DNA of 64,000 nucleotides from Brienomyrus brachyistius (GCF_023856365.1 NC_064534.1:15335960-15399959); one strand, 5' to 3'; positions 23,301 to 32,503 are shown, numbered from the stretch's first letter. Notes: generated from the letters alone by a model not told the origin. Made by a program: numbers and translations.

Positions 23301-25711
23301 CATGTATGTGCATGAAGAAGATTAGAACATGAAATTAGTATTTTATGTTATTTGTCTTTTTTATTGTCTGGTGCAGTCAAACTTTTCAGTAAGATGGTTA
23401 ACTTGGGTATTATAAGGCCAATACATAATATAATTTCACATTTTTAAGCCAGGAAAACTATGGATCAAATTTTTAGGCGGAGTTCACGCAATAACTGACA
23501 TACTTTTCTGATGAATAATTGCAAAGCCGTGACAATAGGAGAGATTTTCTCCATATTGTTGAACACTGATCCTTCTCAGTGAAGGGATGTTATTAATTCT
23601 AGAGAGTTAACAGGACATTAAATGCACGCGAGGACTTTCTTCTTCACAGGGAAAGGCATGTTATATGATTTAATTAAGCCACGAACTGCTTTGTTTTCTT
23701 ATTCGTAGCTTAATTACCTTTAGAAACCGACAGAGATATGCACTTCAATGACAGAAGTCAACACTAATATACAAGGAATACATTATTTCTTAAGGAGTTG
23801 AACAGTGAATCCTTCTCTAACCCTTTCTGCTTAATTTTTCCATTCATCACTATGCAACAGTCATAAACGACCATCACTTAAGTCTTGGATATCGACAGAC
23901 CACCACTGTCTGGAGATGATGCGCATTTCTACCAGTATATTTAGGGATTTTACCCATTAAGAAATTATGCCAAAATATGCGCAAAACACAAAATTCCCAG
24001 TCACTAAACCCTTATTGTACTTGATCTATGGCAACTGTTATTAAGGTCATGCCATGTTGTTGTTAAGGTCACTCCATTTTAATTCAACAAATGGCCTTTT
24101 CCCTCACCTTTTTTGGTTTTGATGAATTTTAGTGAAGCTTAATTAATCACAAACACACGCACGCACACACACAGCAAAAAAAATAGATATTTGGCTCAGA
24201 AGACCACATGTAAATTGATATTCCATACATGTGATCAGAGTAATACTTGTATGCCAACAGCAGTAAAAGTCCCATGTAAAGTGGGCTGCAAAACTTCACC
24301 CTGGACTTCATCTTGTAAGACAAAGGGGAAATTCTCTGAAAAGTCCATCAAAACACATTACATATTTTAGGTGCACTTCAGGTACACTTTAAGCTATTTC
24401 AAAGAAAGTAGGACCGAGATTAGTGTGTCATTTTAGTGATCTTTTTCCAGTGTCGTACCTCCCACAATCCTTTTACGAAAGACAAGTAAAAGTCCTGTCC
24501 AGTTCCGTGAAAGGAAATACCTCTCCATACATGCCTTCTGAGGTTCAAAAAGAGCATTTTTAAAAACCTCTTAAAAATGTCTATGATTACTTCTCATGAA
24601 GTAAAAGGTCAACTTATATATAACTAATAGACATTTATTCAGTTATTTAAAAATTGACGTAATTTTTGGCTACTTGCAGTATATAACCACACTTAAATTT
24701 TTTGCTCAAAGGGAAATTAAAAAAAGAATAATAAACAAAAAGACATTTCTGACCTTTGGGAGATATGTGCAATTCATATATCAAATTTAATCAAAATCAA
24801 AAATAGAGAAACCTTTTTTGGAAATCTGCTGCATTAAAACGTAATTGTATATTAAGCGCAAAAGGTCATACCTTTTTATATGCACGCCGCAGACCCAGAT
24901 GTGTAGTGGTGGGTATATGCAGTCATACGCATATACCCACCTCTGAAAAAACGTTTTTCCCCGTATACCCACCTAAACTTGTCTGAAATCAGTAAGAGGA
25001 GATGCCCGTATACGCAATTATACGGTATAACAGTATAACCACCTACCAAGAATTAACGCCACTTCTCTGAACACAACCATTACTTGCGATGGAGCCCCCA
25101 AAAAACTTTTAGTTGAATTAAAATGGAATGACCCATTATGGACACATTATAAGATTGTATACCTTTTTACATGCACCAATTCAAGCTCAAATTAGTCTGA
25201 ATTCAACTGTTACAATTTTTGTATTTTTGTTCAATCATGGTGGCATTTTAATTAAACACGAGACAGCTTTGCATAGCCGGAAACTGTCGTAATTCATATA
25301 TTGGTATCGTATATTTCATATTCTCCAGGGTACATGTTTACTATTCTTTAAGCATGGACAAAACCTAAAATATCTTAAAAACATGTTTCGCAAGACGTAC
25401 AGCGGGGTAGTAGACTCACGTAACGTAGAAATAATACGCAGAATATTATTAGCAAAACAAAACTTAAATCGTATGTAAATATTAACCAACATAAATCAAT
25501 GTAACTAAAACGGAAAAGTTGCCGACAGTTTTGTAGGAACTATCAACAACGGCGACTCACTGAAGTCTCCCTACCCTGATTATAATTAAATGGATCATGT
25601 TACTAATTCAATGCATTTAATCGAATACGTATCAAATAATACATTTAAACTGCATTACATAATGCCTTTTAAAATGAGCTAAAGCCTACTTACCATATAT
25701 TTGTCCCTCAT
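8711..25711 (-). CDS. tnfrsf10: TNFRSF10 (TRAIL receptor)-like death receptor, whole gene, 10 coding exons
   Basis: Single-pass plasma-membrane death receptor of the TNF receptor superfamily; family members bind TRAIL-type ligands and recruit FADD and caspase-8 through the death domain. Joining ten exons with GT/AG borders and compatible phases gives 330 residues: signal peptide 1-20, three cysteine-rich domains about 30-158, membrane helix about 160-180 followed by basic WRKGVFKK, linker 190-235, death domain about 240-325. The death domain reads [11 protein letters not shown] and [17 protein letters not shown] and ends GDFMYVDD, the pattern of TRAIL-R1/R2 (GKFMYLE at the same place). No frameshift or internal stop. 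The paralogue letter cannot be assigned. Introns are 5164, 78, 364, 3321, 282, 5545, 801, 270 and 183 bases. Exon joins are predicted from sequence only. Confidence 0.92.
9121..9165. repeat. ATC/ATT trinucleotide repeat in death receptor intron 9
   Basis: Run of catcatcatcatcattatta and further att units, just below the donor of exon 9. Confidence 0.85.
9187..9223 (-). CDS. tnfrsf10: Death receptor exon 9: cytoplasmic linker
   Basis: 37 bases, acceptor tttcag|GGACAT and donor GATG|gtaaga. Encodes [12 protein letters not shown] and supplies the G that completes the first codon of the death-domain exon. An inverted-repeat element remnant lies about 20 bases upstream of the acceptor. Confidence 0.8.
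9246..9325. mobile_element. Partial copy of a short inverted-repeat element (AACACTTTACT family)
   Basis: ttaacactttacttgaggag, then gcacaaataa and a cacttacttaat segment match the left ends of the copies at 36097-36314 and 55815-56034. It lies about 20 bases upstream of the exon 9 acceptor of the death receptor gene. Confidence 0.65.
9494..9547 (-). CDS. tnfrsf10: Death receptor exon 8: cytoplasmic linker
   Basis: 54 bases, acceptor ttccag|GGTGAC and donor TGCAG|gtacct, phase 0 at both ends, so it could be skipped without a frameshift. Encodes [18 protein letters not shown], an acidic linker without a recognised motif. Confidence 0.8.
9801..10158 (-). mobile_element. V-SINE-like element with perfect 12-base target duplication
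   Basis: Read on the minus strand: head with box A TGGTGCAGTGG and box B GGTTCGAGTCT, central conserved part (cggagtacccggaggaaacc on the plus strand), and a GGAT tail. Flanked by ggaaaaatattc at 9789-9800 and 10159-10170. It sits in death receptor intron 7. The intact duplication shows a complete and fairly young insertion. Confidence 0.93.
10349..10389 (-). CDS. tnfrsf10: Death receptor exon 7: cytoplasmic linker
   Basis: 41-base exon, acceptor ttacag|AGATTT and donor CACG|gtgagt. Encodes [14 protein letters not shown]. Assigned because both splice sites are good and its length exactly restores the frame between the membrane exon and exon 8. It is too short to be seen as an open reading frame. 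Confidence 0.8.
10476..11620 (+). mobile_element. Tc1-like transposon relic with degraded terminal repeats
   Basis: Ends TACATTGCCCTGCAGAATCA and, inverted, TATAGTGCTCTCCAAAATTA, about two-thirds identical and starting at TA. Inside, 11173-11379 reads [12 protein letters not shown] and [14 protein letters not shown], the NDPKH and SPDLNPIE catalytic motifs of Tc1-like transposase. Located in death receptor intron 6. Confidence 0.85.
12220..12733 (-). mobile_element. Tc1-like element, deleted form (family A, copy 1)
   Basis: Terminal repeats CAGCCACGGAAAAAATTGAG and, inverted, CAGCCACGGGAAAAATGAGA, with TA at both borders. The minus strand keeps the 5' half of a Tc1 transposase ([12 protein letters not shown] and [10 protein letters not shown] segments) with stops. 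Related copies in the window lie at 31878-32312, 38636-39747 and 44735-45012. Confidence 0.9.
12847..14252 (+). mobile_element. Full-length but dead Tc1/mariner-superfamily element
   Basis: Long terminal inverted repeats of about 55 bases: 12851-12905 (core agaaacgttgggatatttt) against the complement of 14195-14250 (core agaaaagttaggatatttt). Inside, 13590-13781 reads [20 protein letters not shown], followed by a stretch resembling DNARPHSAR and SPIENV. This is the widespread fish element family with AATAAAAAC-rich ends. Frameshifts and stops throughout. Confidence 0.9.
14544..15763 (+). mobile_element. hAT-like transposon relic with BED zinc finger
   Basis: Ends AGGAGTTGTCAGGATTACTC and, inverted, AGGGCTGTCACTAACGATTT, followed at both ends by ATTA-rich repeats typical of fish hAT elements. 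Around 14690-14815 the plus strand gives, across a frameshift, KAVGCR and [20 protein letters not shown] with RRH, a BED-type zinc finger. The transposase core is gone or unrecognisable. Confidence 0.75.
15828..15860. repeat. 11-base tandem repeat, three copies
   Basis: ttaatactctg repeated three times without change, about 75 bases before the membrane exon donor. Confidence 0.9.
15935..16027 (-). CDS. tnfrsf10: Death receptor exon 6: membrane helix
   Basis: 93 bases, acceptor aatag|GGGTGA and donor ACAG|gtgagt. Encodes [18 protein letters not shown] continuing FICW, a membrane helix of about 21 residues, then RKGVFKKET, a basic stop-transfer segment placing the C-terminus in the cytoplasm. 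The polypyrimidine side of the acceptor is ttttttcccc. Confidence 0.92.
16310..16398 (-). CDS. tnfrsf10: Death receptor exon 5: end of CRD3 and stalk
   Basis: 89 bases, acceptor tttcag|ATGCAA and donor CTCAG|gtagat. Encodes [20 protein letters not shown], which closes the third cysteine-rich domain and contains one N-glycosylation sequon (NCT), then a short serine-rich stalk MKSSSFAVS. It is separated from the membrane exon by 282 bases. Confidence 0.9.
17854..17891. repeat. 19-base perfect direct duplication
   Basis: cagaattgctgcttccaca occurs twice back to back. Probably a local replication slip. Confidence 0.9.
18619..19150 (-). mobile_element. CR1-like LINE, 3' end
   Basis: Minus strand gives [40 protein letters not shown] and, after a frameshift, [20 protein letters not shown], the C-terminus of CR1/L2-type reverse transcriptase. 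The 3' end carries two TTCTTATG units (plus strand cataagaacataagaa), the 8-base tail characteristic of CR1. The conserved ggaggccattcggcccatca stretch lies just inside. Confidence 0.9.
19720..19831 (-). CDS. tnfrsf10: Death receptor exon 4: end of CRD2 and start of CRD3
   Basis: 112 bases, acceptor ctacag|ACGAAG and donor TTTAAA|gtaagt. Encodes [18 protein letters not shown] followed by [18 protein letters not shown]. The [14 protein letters not shown] pattern matches the TRAIL receptor CRD2/CRD3 boundary. Two trailing bases plus the first A of exon 5 make Lys. Confidence 0.93.
20196..20324 (-). CDS. tnfrsf10: Death receptor exon 3: rest of CRD1 and start of CRD2
   Basis: 129 bases, acceptor tacag|GAGAAT and donor ATAG|gtaatg. 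Encodes GEYVKEQC, then [19 protein letters not shown] and LPCKKCHI, with cysteine spacing typical of the CRD1/CRD2 border in TNFRSF members. The last base joins AC of exon 4 to make Asp. Confidence 0.93.
20403..20529 (-). CDS. tnfrsf10: Death receptor exon 2: signal peptide core and start of CRD1
   Basis: 127 bases between acceptor ttag|GTGTTC and donor GCTG|gtatgt. Encodes [17 protein letters not shown], then the first cysteines of CRD1, with the HCCLNCPAG motif seen in many TNF receptors. Starts in phase 0 and leaves one base (G) for the next codon. Only 78 bases of intron separate it from exon 3. Confidence 0.9.
21148..21450. mobile_element. V-SINE-like element with its two halves in opposite orientation
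   Basis: 21148-21309 reads as the 3' half on the plus strand (ttccggaataggctcaagac, ending gtacaggaaatgga). 21310-21450 is the 5' half on the minus strand (plus strand acatggggaagacatacaaa, then ctaaccactgtaccactgta, the reverse of box A). The junction near 21310 is consistent with twin-priming or a later inversion. Confidence 0.75.
21818..22090. mobile_element. Solo LTR with perfect 5-base target duplication
   Basis: 273 bases beginning TGTGACGCCC and ending CCCGTGACA (TG...CA with imperfect inverted ends), flanked by ctgcg at 21813-21817 and 22091-22095. GC-rich and pyrimidine-rich against AT-rich surroundings, with a TTTATTAAAAC segment that could serve as a polyadenylation signal. No internal retroelement sequence remains. 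Confidence 0.82.
22498..23060 (+). mobile_element. Non-LTR retrotransposon fragment, end of reverse transcriptase and 3' end
   Basis: Starts with FADDAFL (catalytic motif), then 22522-22884 gives [37 protein letters not shown] and [20 protein letters not shown]. The end reads [18 protein letters not shown] in a shifted frame and closes in gatggatggatg. Family not assigned; it differs from the CR1-like copies here. Frameshifted. Confidence 0.88.
24908..25044. repeat. Perfect 13-base palindrome and cluster of TATACCCACCT boxes
   Basis: GGTGGGTATATGC (24908-24920), loop agtcatac, then GCATATACCCACC (24929-24941), a perfect inverted repeat. The box (A/G)TATA(C/A)CCACCT recurs at 24931-24942, 24963-24974 and 25033-25044, about 32 and 70 bases apart. 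It lies in intron 1, some 650-800 bases from the first exon. Confidence 0.8.
25694..25711 (-). CDS. tnfrsf10: Death receptor coding exon 1 (start codon)
   Basis: Encodes MRDKYM and ends in phase 0 at the donor ATG|gtaagtagg. Joined to the next exon it gives [20 protein letters not shown], a convincing signal peptide, which is why this ATG was chosen. Without this exon the hydrophobic core would have to start at an internal Met in exon 2, leaving a very short leader. The 5' UTR lies above 25711; its length is not visible. Confidence 0.75.
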
Positions 25712-26010
25712 TATAAATCAATAGCCGTAAAAATCAAAAGTGCATATATGCAAAAACATCTTTAAAAAACACAACAAATATCTGGATATGCCATTAACTA
25801 GAAACAACTGTCTAGTAGTTGCCTAAATATTATCACCAATCTCAAAATAATACAACAGACGATTACGCCTTTCAGGACTAAAAGCCGGGAAGAAAAGACT
25901 TTTTACAATTCCGGGTCCTGCCTTTAACTACACCCTCTGACGTAGGTTGGCATTCCTGAGCAGATAACAAGCCTGGTGCTGGACAGCCGGCGGGAACTTC
26001 ACCCATTTAT
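25712..26010 (-). promoter_or_regulatory. Likely 5' UTR and promoter region of the death receptor gene
   Basis: Directly upstream of the predicted start codon. It is richer in GC and CG than its surroundings. It contains ETS-like GGAA contexts (about 25883-25892 and 25908-25915), a TGACGT half site near 25938, and an E2F-like GGCGGGAA at 25989-25996. No TATA box was placed with confidence. Short motifs like these occur by chance. Confidence 0.35.
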
Positions 26011-26039
26011 CTATTTATATATTTGCTTGCATGTTTTAG

Positions 26040-26111
<72 letters not shown>

Positions 26112-26150
26112 ATATATAACTATAATAATAATAATAATAATACTTGTAAA
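26040..26150. repeat. (TA)n microsatellite followed by (TAA)n
   Basis: About 33 uninterrupted TA units, then tattatatataactataataataataataat. Lies just upstream of the death receptor promoter region. Confidence 0.97.
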
Positions 26151-27261
26151 GATCAGAAGTGGGCTACTTGTATAAAGTAGTAAGACTACAATTGCCCAGT
26201 TGGCGAAATCCCGGTGTCATACTGAATCATTGACTGAAATTATCCCGTTTCATTAGATGGTGTTTGCGTGTTTGTGTGTGTGTGTGTCTGGACATATTTT
26301 TTCTGTCTACAACACAGGTTAGCATTGTATGAAATAACATATTCAGTGGCAAACGAGTGATATAGTTGTTTAACAGAAAGAAATGTTTTCAAATAAGGTA
26401 TTCCTTCACTTAATTTTAATCAAATTCAAATAAATCTACTTTATAAAATGTGTTTCCCAACATGGTTGCCCTAGAGTACCTTACATTTACAGGTGCAAAC
26501 ATGCCCAGCACACCACACAAGCCAAAAAACCCAGAACATAATAGAACAACAGAATTAAAGGAAAAAAAAAACCTAAGGCCTGGCAATTAGAGGGAGAAAA
26601 AACCGCTTGGAGTCAGAGGCACATGCAAATACCAGCAAGTACTTCACTTAATTACTTAATGCTTTTAATGTCCAACTTACTAGATCGAAACTGCTTAAAT
26701 GCTTGTCCCCTCTCTAGAACACCTGCTTCTGATGACTTGATGGCTCTGACTAAATTAACTGAATATGCAATTGCTTTGTGATGGGCTGATATCATGGTAC
26801 GAGGGAACATCAGGGCACAAGCTCTGGCATATTCTGGCCTGAATGTGGATGCGTGGTTAATAAAAGCAGATCAGAATTAAACCACCAATCAGGCTTCAGA
26901 GCAGCAGAATTAAATGAAAATATACCTGTACTGGTATAGCCTGACAAATATTTACATTTTTTTTTCATTTGTAAAAGATGCATATTATGTGCTTAGCTTT
27001 AGAAAGAAATTCTAAAAGTATTCAATGCAGTTGAATATTTGGTCAGAGAAATTCAGGTTAAACAGACTAGTATCCTGACAATACTCTTTGCCACTAGAAT
27101 TGCATTCATTATATTTAGGTACTTCCTCCACATTAATCATTTAGAACCTGGTTTTATTGCCTGATGGTTTCAGTTGATACTTTTCTTATTGATTCCTGTG
27201 GGGAAATTATTTTTATGGTTCCCCTAACTTGCTCTTTGTAGGCTAGAGTAAGCTGGCTGCG

Positions 27262-27405
27262 AAGGGCTGCCACCTGCTGTGCTGCCCAGGGAGCTGAGGG
27301 TTAAGGCCTTGCTGAAGGGCACACAGACGTACTGAAGCTGGCTTTGAGAGGGGACCTTCTGATCACAGGCACACAGGCTTAGCCCACTGAGCCCTGTGCT
27401 GCCCC
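27262..27405 (-). mobile_element. tRNA-derived SINE fragment (family B)
   Basis: The minus strand starts ggcagcacagggctcagtgg with a tRNA-like box A (AGTGGGCTAAGC) and continues GATCAGAAGGTC, then a segment equivalent to GGGTTAAGGCCTTGCTGAAG. Similar pieces lie at 31530-31645 and 39880-40020. Confidence 0.65.
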
Positions 27406-28239
27406 CCCCTTTTTTATATTGATACTTTTTAATTGATACTACAATTGATAATTGTATCATATTAAAAGTATGATGGGTATGTGTTTGTCCAAATCACAGT
27501 ACATGTACATTGAGTGTAAATAACATTAGGAAAAACTTCCTAATATTGAATTGCATCTCACTTTTCCTTCAGGAAAACCTTTAATTGTTCTGGGTGATGG
27601 ACTCCAGAAAGTGAGGCAGATACTCCTTTGAGATTCCAGTTTGTTTTGACTCCAGTGCTTCTCACTCTGGTGTTAAGTTGGCTGGAGGACTGTTCCAGAT
27701 ACACGTGGGACATGGGTGAGCTTAGAGTATTACTTTAAGAGACACAATTCTTTAACCTATGTTCTTACTTTCACTAGCAACTACTGACTGAAGAGAATTT
27801 AACATTCTAAGTGATAACTTTTGAAAGAGTGATAATAGCTTTTGCCTGGATTCTCATGGAAAAAACAGGTGTCATAAATTTTTTATCTGCTCATTGTACT
27901 TAATACTGTTATAATGAGGTCAAATGAATTGCTGTAGTCAAGTGTGTAGTTTTTAAAAACGGATGTAAAGATAAATTGTTACAAGAATAATATAGCGTGC
28001 AAATAAAAACTACAAATAAATTAACAAATGCATTAAAATAAAATTAACAAATGTCTGTACACTCTCAAATGAATTTCTTACAAGTTTTAAAAGTTTGTCT
28101 TAAAAGTTTTATAAATTTTGTGAATTTTCATGTGCTGTGATCCACATTGTTTTACGGCACCTATAAATATTTTACTGGCTTTTGTGATAGTGCTTGATAT
28201 TTAATTATACAATATTTCAGTCTATTTTAAGCTGGTATG

Positions 28240-28345
28240 GAAAATGGATGGATGGATATACATTGATGGGTGGATGAATGGATAGATTTTTCGATAGATT
28301 TTGGAACATCCATCCATCCATCCATCCATCCATCTATTTTCCAAC
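28240..28345. repeat. (GGAT)n and (CATC)n tract with V-SINE tail remnant
   Basis: gatggatggatatacattga followed about 60 bases later by catccatccatccatccatc and ttttccaact, which matches the tail of the V-SINEs here. The rest of that element is absent. Confidence 0.7.
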
Positions 28346-31207
28346 TCCTCATTTTAGTCAGGGTCACGGCTTTTTGTTAAATTTTCTCAATACTAATATA
28401 GCGTAATACTGCAACATTTTAAAGAACCGAAATAAGGAACTTACGTTTTTCAGTTGTAAATTGATTTATGTTTCCTTATGGCAACTTCTTGCAACACTTG
28501 TGGAAAAAAATCCCTATCACACGGAATGCAATACTTATCAGAGTTTGAAAGCCCTTCGCAGTGAGTTTCGGTTAGAGTCTATCTAACAAAGCAGTTGTCT
28601 GCAGGCTTGCGATATCCAGTGTTGCATTGCTGCTGAGTCACTGTTCATGAACAGTTAAAAATAGGAAGGAGGATTCCTGATATTATTCACTGGCTTGTTA
28701 TTTCTCATTTCATTTAAGCAGTAATATCACTGACCTGCTTCTTGCCCCTCTTGCAATACCCTTTAGTGTCAAGAATAACAGCACTGCCATGGGCACCTCA
28801 TATTCAGCTAGTTTATGGACATTCTTGCTCTGTCCTTACTTATTCCACTTTTTTGCAGCTAATGAAACTATGTTCAGTTTGAGAAAGGCATAGATGTTCT
28901 TATGACCCCAGGGCAGTTTGACTGAATCTGGAAAGACATTCATGTTTCAGAATGAAGTAAAAACTTTTGAGAAATGTTAAGGCCTTTCGTTCCTTTTATC
29001 CATGCTGATGCTGCCGCAATAAAACACTGATAAAGCAGGACTCTTTCAAATATGATGCATTAAAGACCCCTAGTTATTAACAATAGCTAACAAAGATTCT
29101 GTAAAGGAACGTTTAATTTTAGTTCCGTGCTATTTTTCTTGACAGGATGTGATGATTTACAAGATGTTTCAATAATGATAAAGTCTTGTGATCAACTGAT
29201 TTTTCATGCAAGACGAAGGTCCAGCACAACTGAACCAAGAATAAGTTATTTCAGTGGGTGTAAATTTCAGGACATAAGCTAAATGGTTTATCATGCTAAT
29301 TGGATCATTACATTACAACCGAGGCCACAGTTTGAAAAGGCTGGTGTAGGGCTGCATCTGAAGACTTACTGTGTACACCCTACTGTGCACATTCTTTCCT
29401 GCCATGTCATTTCTTGGCACACTTCTTCCTGTGGGAGTTTGGGATAGCTGGAATAGCACAGCGGCATGCTGCTTGGCATCAATGTTTACATTATTATTTA
29501 CCGGCTCTTTCGCAAACTATTTGGATGACTTCAAATAAAAACAAGCATACAAATAAACTGTATAAAATGATGTCAATTTCTGATCTTTAGGCATAGAAAA
29601 CGTCATTGGGAATGTTCATGTCACCCTTTGGTAGGTGAAGGACAAGTCAACAGTCTGTGAGAGCATTTATCCCCGTTATATGTGGAAAATGGTCATTTCT
29701 ATAGCATGACTTCAACACACAACCTTTAAAAGACACAATAAGCTGAAGAGATTGACTTCACCTTTCGCCACTGAGAAGCAAAACAACTTTTTCTAAAGCG
29801 GAGGGCGAGCTCTAACTGTCCCTGGGAGCTTGTCTTATCGTTCGCAACCACAATTGGCCGTGTGTATCTCTTCAGCACATGAGCTTCCTGTTTATTTTGT
29901 CATGGACTGAATAACATGTAAAAAGTGGGAGGCTGGCCAACCTCTCATCTCACTGGATGATAACTTACCAATGACTGCAATACTATTACTGGAGGGACTA
30001 TCAGTCAATGGTGTAGCAAAATCAGTGACATTCAACAAATCTTACAACAGGCCAACATATTTAAAAAAAGTAGTTTCAAATTGTAGATGATCCAAAATCT
30101 GAGATATACTTAAAAATGTAATAAGTTTAAATATTGAATTTAAAGGCTATGAAGGAACTTAAGTTACTAGGGAACTTTGATAATGTATCTGTTGTACAGG
30201 GTGGCACACATTAAGACATGATGATGTCCTTTCAGCAGTAACCCCAAAGTTGAAACGTTTCATAAACTGTACATAATGTCATACAATACCCTCTACTGTA
30301 TAATTTAGTATTTAAATTAATATATAAAAGGCTGTTTTAAAGGGTACGTTGCACACTCTAAAATAAACTAGAACACATGGCGACGGGGCCAATATCCGTT
30401 CTGACTTCAGAAGATAAGGACATTTTTGGTACTGTTATTGTCATAATATTTGATGGCTCATTAGCGCCATCATGTGTAAACTTTCAATACAAAATGTTTT
30501 TATGTATAATGTATTTTAAGCTTTAATAACTAATACTAATTCATTGCTGTTAAATACAGAAAATCCCCGTGTAAGTGGCAGACCTGTGAAGCCTTGAATA
30601 TGGTCATGAAAACTGAAAAAAGAAGCACGCATTCTTCCAGCTACCGGGGAAAAAACACACACATCACAAGACACACTGACAATAACTAAAACTAAACACT
30701 GAAAATGATCTGAATGCATTTAAGTAGGAACATGAAACAGGACCAGTGGTAAAATAACACTGGAAAACTGGCAGAACAGCCATCCTGAACAGCCCAGAAT
30801 GTAGCGTGGTCAGTTTTGAATGTAAAGTTTAAATAAAACAGTGTATTTTATTATGATAGTCACAAGTAATGGCAAATGTTGTTCAACTGTACATTTATTT
30901 CTAAAATATGAACTTTAACTGTACAGAAAATATTGAACATGTCCATAAGCTTAAATTCAATACACCACACAGCTGCCTTGGCAATATCAAATATTTATGT
31001 TCAGCACTAAAGATGCTCTAGCAACATCTTCAGTTATATATTTGTAAATATGGTTTAATGTTGTCCTTTTGTTCCCAGACCCATGTATACTGTACAATGT
31101 TCAATATTTACAGTAGTACAAGGCACAACAATAGTGACGTAAAGCAAAGGCCATGCAAGATGTGGGTAGATAGGTGTTTGTAAATGTAGAAGCAAATTGT
31201 AATATGT

Positions 31208-31229
31208 GTGTGTGTGTGTGTAACTATAT

Positions 31230-31284
<55 letters not shown>
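31208..31284. repeat. (TG)n and (CA)n microsatellites facing each other
   Basis: tgtgtgtgtgtgtgt, taactatatg, then about 27 CA units ending directly at the left border of the Tc1-like element. The opposed arrays can pair as a hairpin. Open frames of Cys-Val or Thr-His repeats here are artefacts. Confidence 0.95.
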
Positions 31285-31288
<4 letters not shown>

Positions 31289-31777
31289 GTACTAGTCAAA
31301 ATTTTAGACACGCCAACGCACCTACAAAAGAGAGCACTAGTGTTGCATCACATGACCCAGGCACCTGACCTAAATGCAGTAGAAATGATGATGCGCCACT
31401 TTGACCAGTTAGGGAAGGAAACGCAGTCAATGAGTGGTCAGCACATGTATATGTGGGACCTCCTTCAAGCCAGCTGGAGATCATCCCAGGAGGCCGCCTG
31501 ATAAAAATGGCTTAGAGGAGAATGTAGGGTCAGCCAGTACCTGGAGCTACTGGGGTTAAGGGCCTCGCTCAAGGGCCCAATGGTCAGATTACTCTGCAGA
31601 CCCAGGATTGGAACCAGCAACCTGGTCCCAAACAACAGAGCCCCCCCCCCTCTCCCCCACCCATACTTTTGTCCTTATATGTTATATTATAGTGTTGTTA
31701 TTATTATAAAATGAAGAGCAGAGTACAAATAATCCTTTTTATGGGTAGGTGTGTCCAAACTTGACTGGCACTGCATA
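31285..31777 (+). mobile_element. Tc1-like element, internally deleted, with terminal repeats
   Basis: Ends CAGTACTAGTCAAAATTTTA and, inverted, CAGTGCCAGTCAAGTTTGGA. Inside, 31356-31500 reads APDLNAVEMMMRHFDQLGKE and SGQHMYMWDLLQASW, the C-terminal catalytic region of a Tc1-like transposase (SPDLNPIE motif). Most of the gene is missing, and a SINE fragment sits at 31530-31645. Confidence 0.88.
31530..31645 (-). mobile_element. SINE fragment (family B) nested in the Tc1-like element
   Basis: gtcagccagtacctggagct, then ggggttaagggcctcgctca and a tRNA-like stretch (gattggaaccagcaacct) match the piece at 39880-40020. It ends in a C-run. Confidence 0.65.
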
Positions 31778-31798
31778 TGTAGTTGTACATGTGTGTGT

Positions 31799-31818
31799 GT
31801 AGGTGTGTGTGTGTGTGT

Positions 31819-31877
<59 letters not shown>
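31799..31877. repeat. (TG)n, (AC)n and (AT)n microsatellites
   Basis: gtgtgtaggtgtgtgtgtgt, tacacacacaca, then about 24 AT units, ending at the left border of the next Tc1-like element. Confidence 0.95.
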
Positions 31878-31880
<3 letters not shown>

Positions 31881-32312
31881 CTGGAATAAATAAAGAGACC
31901 ACTCCATATTTAAGGAAAACTAAATAAAAATCTGCATCTGTAAATTCTGGTTTAATCTCAGTTCTGTGGGCAAATGGCCACAAGGTAGGTTGCTCTCAGT
32001 CTTAAAATTTCTAAGGCAGCAGAATAAGGTGAAGCAGGAGACACTGGGTACGACCAGAAAGCAGTCAGGTAAAGGGGGAAGCGACATTCTAACGGGAGAG
32101 ATGATTGTCAAGTTACCTCACAGTTTCTCATGATTTTCAGGATGATATCAAGTGACCTTCAAAAGGAATGGGAAACATTAAGTGCAGGTGTGAAGTGCAC
32201 TGCTAGGACAGTTCATATCGGGCTCCTAGAAGCAGGACTGAAGCCCTATAATTTGGGAAATGAGTGAAACAAATAATTGTGCTGTGGTCTCAGTTTTTTT
32301 CCAGAGCTGTAT
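31878..32312 (+). mobile_element. Tc1-like element, deleted form (family A, copy 2)
   Basis: Ends agtgctggaataaataaaga and, inverted, agctctggaaaaaaactgag. The plus strand carries the helix-turn-helix half of a Tc1 transposase (segments equivalent to [12 protein letters not shown] and LLEAGLK), then jumps to the right end, so it could not have been autonomous. Confidence 0.87.
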
Positions 32313-32426
32313 ATGCATACACATTGGTATATTTAATAGACTCAGACACACAGAAAATGAAACAGAAACTGGTTTGCAAATCACGTCATCAATGTCATCA
32401 AACACAGACACAGATGCATAGATACA

Positions 32427-32503
32427 GCACAGTGAGGGACAGTGTGTAGCACAGTGAGGGACAGTGTGTAGCACAGTGAGGGACAGTGTGTAGCACAGTG
32501 ACA
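32427..32503. repeat. 22-base tandem repeat, three full copies and a partial one
   Basis: Unit gcacagtgagggacagtgtg plus ta, starting at 32427, 32449 and 32471, with a partial copy at 32493. The copies are identical. Confidence 0.95.

Larger units (their letters stand above)
20530..25693. other. Death receptor intron 1
   Basis: 5164 bases. Holds the rearranged V-SINE (21148-21450), a solo LTR (21818-22090), a LINE piece (22498-23060) and the palindromic cluster at 24908-25044. 23100-24880 shows no recognised gene or repeat. Confidence 0.7.
26151..31200. other. Intergenic region between the death receptor and unc5d, no gene recognised
   Basis: About 5 kb with no open frame showing a known domain and no plausible spliced set. 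Holds the SINE piece at 27262-27405, the GGAT tract at 28240-28345, a short (TG)n at 26271-26288 and nothing else I can identify. Confidence 0.6.

Noticed and set aside
31055..31501. Open frames of Cys-Val and Thr-His repeats
   Set aside because: They are translations of (TG)n and (CA)n microsatellites.
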